The notes under the pieces: generated by a model
Database searches by the model: none
Told to the model about the DNA's origin: nothing
The model's input: only the letters and a program-made list of their open reading frames with translations
Position numbers and translations under genes: made by a program
From: DASYXZ01 sp035934315
GTDB lineage: Bacteria > Acidobacteriota > Terriglobia > UBA7540
NCBI GenBank assembly: GCA_035934315.1
Contig: DASYXZ010000303.1
Span: 1 to 15,628, forward strand
DNA length: 15,628 bases
Direction: 5' to 3'
Shown here: positions 12,978-15,628 of the stretch, piece by piece
Layout of the letters: each line of letters opens with the position of its first letter
How positions within the stretch are numbered: position 1 is the stretch's first letter

Positions 12978-15628
12978 GTGCTGCCATCGAACCATTCATT
13001 TTCAAAAATAAATTGGTATCGGCTCGGGCTGAAGGTTCTTGGCGTTGGTGTTCTTTGGGCGGTCGCGACGCTCGCGGCCTTTGGGCAGGTAACGAACCCT
13101 GTGCCTCTCATTAATCAGCCCCTAGTTCCCGACGCCGCAGCGCCGGGTGCCGCCGCCTTTACGCTGACGGTGAATGGCACAGGATTCGTATCAGGTTCCG
13201 TCGTCCAATGGAATGGCCACCCTCTCGCAACGACCTTTGTAAGCAACAAGCAGGTGACCGCAGTGGTCACCGCCGTGTTCGTCGCCAATCCAGGCACGGG
13301 TTCCGTCACCGTCGTCAATCCCACAGCGGGCGGCGGAACGTCGAATGTGGTCTTCTTCCCCGTCGCAAACTCTGCCGCTGCCGTCTTTTTGGGCAGCGCG
13401 TCCGGCTCGCCAGTCGGTGTGGGAACAAGCCCACGTCAGGTAGTGGTGGCGGATTTTAACGGTGACGGCATTCCTGACGTAGCCGTGGTAAACAACGGCA
13501 GCAATACCGTCACCGTCCTACTGGGGAACGGAGACGGAACCTTCCACCTCGCTTCGTCACCGGCCACAGGCAACGGTCCGGCATCGGTGGCAGTGGGGGA
13601 TTTTAATGGGGACGGGAAATTGGACCTGGCCGTCGCCAACCGCACTGACGGCACGGTGTCGATTCTGCTCGGCAACGGAGACGGAACGTTTCAAGCCCAG
13701 ACGACTTATAGCTCATCCACTACAACAGGCCCGAATCCCATTTATCTCATCACCGCTGACTTTAACGGGGACGGCAAGCTCGACTTGGCGGTTGCCAACG
13801 ATGCTGCCAAAACCGTTGCGATTCTTTTGGGAAATGGGACCGGGACCTTTCAGGGTCCCGTGGACTATCCGGCGGGTGGAACCAGCCTCACGCCCAGCAT
13901 CGGCCAAATGGTCGCGACGGGCGACTTCAACGGCGATGGCATTCTGGATTTGGTGATCCCTAATGACCTGACAAACACGGTGTCCGTTCTGCTCGGCAAC
14001 GCGAACGGCACTTTCCAGGCGCAGACAACTTTTGCCACTGGGACAACTCCCTTCTTCGTCAGTGTCGCTGATTTCAACGGAGACGGTAAACAAGATCTCG
14101 CCGTCGCCGACGCAAACTGCGCGCCGACGTTTCCGACTGCATGCGGACTCGGCTCGATTTCCATCCTGCTGAACAGTGGCACTGGGACTTTTCCAACTCA
14201 TGTTGAATACGCCGCCGGCAACGCGACCACATCTGTGACCGATGGCGATTTCAATGGTGACGGGAAATTGGATCTGGTCGCCACCAACTTCAATGACAAC
14301 ACGGTGTCTGTCTTGTTAGGGAATGGCAACGGCACGTTTCAGACTGCCGTGAATTTTCCCACGACCGGGACAAGTCCGATTTCCACGGTTGCCGGCGATT
14401 TCAATGGTGATGGAAAACTCGATTTTGCGGTTTCTAACAACGCTTCAAACAACGTTTCAGTTCTGTTGCAGGTGGCCGCAGTAACGCTCTCCTCTTCGTC
14501 ATCATCGCAATCATTGAATTTTGGCAACCAGGTGGTGAATACAACCAGCGCGGCCCAAACCGTGACGGTCACCAACAATCAGGCAACACCGTTAACTTTT
14601 TCGAGTATCTCCACATCGGGTAACTTTGCCGAGACAAACACCTGCCCTGTTTCTCCCGCCACGCTTGCCGCGGGCGCCAACTGCACCATCAGCGTTACGT
14701 TCACCCCTACAACCACAGGGCTACTCGCGGGAACTCTCAACATCAACGACAACGCCGCGAACAGTCCACAAACATTTAATCTCTCCGGAATTGGCGTGAA
14801 CATTGCGCAACTTTCGTCCGTCACCCTGAACTTTGGCAACCAGGTTGTGAATACGGCCAGCGGCCCGCGCACCGAGACCTTGACAAATTTCGGCTCGACG
14901 CCCATCACCATCACCAGCATTGTTGCCACGGCGCCCTTTGCCCAGACCAATAATTGCGGAACATCTTTAGCGGCAGCAGCAACCTGCAACATCGCTATCA
15001 CTTTCACCCCGACCACCACGGGATTCCAGTCTGGCACGGTAACCATCACGGACAACGCGCCGTTAAGTCCGCAGGTGATTAACCTGACCGGAACCGGTGT
15101 GGTCGCTCCGCCCACCACGTGTCCCACGGGCCTTGCCCAGTTGAACTTGAATTACGGAAACCTTCCGCTCATCTTTGAAGCCAACCTCGGCCAGACAGAT
15201 CCGCAAGTAAAGTTCTTGTCGCGCGGCAGAGGGTATGGTTTGTTCCTCACGCCGATGGAAGCGGTGCTGCAACTGCAGAAGTCAGGAGTCAGGAGTCAGG
15301 AGTCAGAAGGAAGGACAAAGGACGCTGTATTAAGAATGCAATTGCTCAACGCTAATGCCAACGCGAAAGTGGTGGGCGAAGACGAACAGCCGGGCAAGAC
15401 CAATTACTTTATCGGTAACGATCCGGCCAAGTGGGTGAAGCACGCGCCTACTTACGCCAAAGTGCGTTACAAGGACGTCTATCCGGGAATCGACCTGGTT
15501 TATTACGGCAATCAGCGTCAACTGGAATACGATTTTGTGCTGGCTCCGGGCGCAGATCCCAAGGCCATCGCAATTGCGCTCGTAGGGGCTGGGCTTGCCC
15601 TGCCCAAGAGGGCGCCGCAAGCAGCGCC
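12978..15628 (+). CDS. Large secreted FG-GAP / choice-of-anchor-D / SBBP-type protein (runs off the window)
   Basis: The frame is open from a GTG at 12978 to the window end (883 codons). GGGAGGT ends 4 nt before the GTG; an in-frame TAG lies at 12948-12950, with another GTG at 12963 but a poorer ribosome site. Residues 1-37 are a signal peptide with a hydrophobic core (VLGVGVLWAVATLAAFG). An IPT/TIG-like Ig fold follows (about 42-130). Seven FG-GAP/VCBS repeats come next, each with a calcium-loop-like DFNGDG, at 159, 208, 261, 316, 365, 424 and 474. Two choice-of-anchor-D (ASPM/SPD-2/hydin-type) domains lie at about 502-610 and 612-712, each with a Cys pair. From about 728 an SBBP-associated N-terminal domain begins (IFEANLGQTDPQVKFLSRG, then TNYFIGNDPAKW, VYPGIDLVYYGNQRQLEYDF). 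The role is probably extracellular or cell-surface, perhaps adhesion. Two repeat elements sit inside its 3' part. Confidence 0.9.
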   Translation, partial: MLPSNHSFSKINWYRLGLKVLGVGVLWAVATLAAFGQVTNPVPLINQPLVPDAAAPGAAAFTLTVNGTGFVSGSVVQWNGHPLATTFVSNKQVTAVVTAVFVANPGTGSVTVVNPTAGGGTSNVVFFPVANSAAAVFLGSASGSPVGVGTSPRQVVVADFNGDGIPDVAVVNNGSNTVTVLLGNGDGTFHLASSPATGNGPASVAVGDFNGDGKLDLAVANRTDGTVSILLGNGDGTFQAQTTYSSSTTTGPNPIYLITADFNGDGKLDLAVANDAAKTVAILLGNGTGTFQGPVDYPAGGTSLTPSIGQMVATGDFNGDGILDLVIPNDLTNTVSVLLGNANGTFQAQTTFATGTTPFFVSVADFNGDGKQDLAVADANCAPTFPTACGLGSISILLNSGTGTFPTHVEYAAGNATTSVTDGDFNGDGKLDLVATNFNDNTVSVLLGNGNGTFQTAVNFPTTGTSPISTVAGDFNGDGKLDFAVSNNASNNVSVLLQVAAVTLSSSSSSQSLNFGNQVVNTTSAAQTVTVTNNQATPLTFSSISTSGNFAETNTCPVSPATLAAGANCTISVTFTPTTTGLLAGTLNINDNAANSPQTFNLSGIGVNIAQLSSVTLNFGNQVVNTASGPRTETLTNFGSTPITITSIVATAPFAQTNNCGTSLAAAATCNIAITFTPTTTGFQSGTVTITDNAPLSPQVINLTGTGVVAPPTTCPTGLAQLNLNYGNLPLIFEANLGQTDPQVKFLSRGRGYGLFLTPMEAVLQLQKSGVRSQESEGRTKDAVLRMQLLNANANAKVVGEDEQPGKTNYFIGNDPAKWVKHAPTYAKVRYKDVYPGIDLVYYGNQRQLEYDFVLAPGADPKAIAIALVGAGLALPKRAPQAA
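15281..15308 (+). repeat. Heptamer tandem repeat inside the coding frame
   Basis: GTCAGGA occurs three times in tandem, followed by GTCAGAA and then degenerate units GGAAGGA and CAAAGGA. It is translated in frame as KSGVRSQESEGRTKDA, between LQLQ and VLRMQLLNA. A 7-nt period does not preserve frame by itself, so the total insert must be a multiple of three to keep the downstream domain. Confidence 0.8.
15582..15628 (+). repeat. REP-like double hairpin at the 3' edge, inside the coding frame
   Basis: Starting GTAGGGGC, the sequence holds two adjacent imperfect hairpins. The first is GGGC-T-GGGC-TT-GCCC-T-GCCC, with one T-T mismatch. The second is GGCGC-C-GC-AA-GC-A-GCGCC, with one C-A mismatch. 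Paired GC-rich hairpins bounded by GTAGGGGC are typical of dispersed REP-like elements. The right end lies outside the window. The reading frame continues through it (VGAGLALPKRAPQAA). Confidence 0.65.

Noticed and set aside
13713..15127. Several long minus-strand frames opposite the large secreted protein
   Set aside because: They arise as antisense of the repeated FG-GAP and anchor-D codons. The plus frame has domain signatures from end to end.

Overview
The window looks like chromosomal DNA of a moderately GC-rich, Gram-negative-type bacterium, most plausibly an acidobacterium. That is an inference from three things: a large secreted mosaic protein (IPT/TIG, FG-GAP/VCBS, choice-of-anchor-D and SBBP-associated domains), REP-like and heptameric repeats of a kind often seen in that phylum, and a partial complex I operon. 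No rRNA, tRNA, CRISPR array, prophage or intact transposase was seen.

Layout. (1) 1-4532, minus strand: a complex I (NADH:quinone oxidoreductase) operon transcribed leftward in the order nuoC, nuoD, nuoH, nuoJ, nuoK, nuoL (nuoL is cut by the window edge). A promoter with a perfect -35 box sits just ahead of nuoC. nuoA, nuoB, nuoI and nuoEFG are not here, and nuoH is followed directly by nuoJ. (2) 4751-5830, plus strand, divergent from nuo: a 111-aa protein of unknown function and a methionine-rich secreted protein. (3) 6031-9350, plus strand: an arginine module, argR, argG and argH. argG and argH overlap by ATGA, argR appears leaderless, and a long stem with a T-run lies between argR and argG. 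(4) 9522-10934, minus strand: two overlapping genes for unknown membrane proteins, preceded by a 20-codon ORF with a near-perfect Shine-Dalgarno and a hairpin abutting the next start codon. (5) 10935-11345: mostly non-coding, with a 20-bp perfect palindrome. (6) 11346-12665, minus strand: a DegT/DnrJ/EryC1-type PLP aminotransferase whose best-supported start is the rare codon ATT, preceded by one clear and one doubtful short ORF. (7) 12680-12898, minus strand: the C-terminal remnant of a probable outer-membrane protein. (8) 12978 to the end, plus strand: a GTG-started secreted FG-GAP/choice-of-anchor-D/SBBP-type protein of more than 880 residues. It carries a heptamer repeat array and, at the window edge, a REP-like double hairpin, both inside its reading frame.

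How the genes work together: the nuo genes encode membrane-arm and connecting subunits of respiratory complex I and need partners from another locus. ArgG and ArgH carry out the last two steps of arginine synthesis (citrulline to argininosuccinate to arginine plus fumarate), and ArgR is the likely arginine-responsive regulator. The remaining genes show no clear pathway link. I found no convincing new defence or mobile system. The most unusual signals are regulatory or structural: short leader ORFs, an ATT start, repeats translated in frame, and an incomplete nuo gene set.
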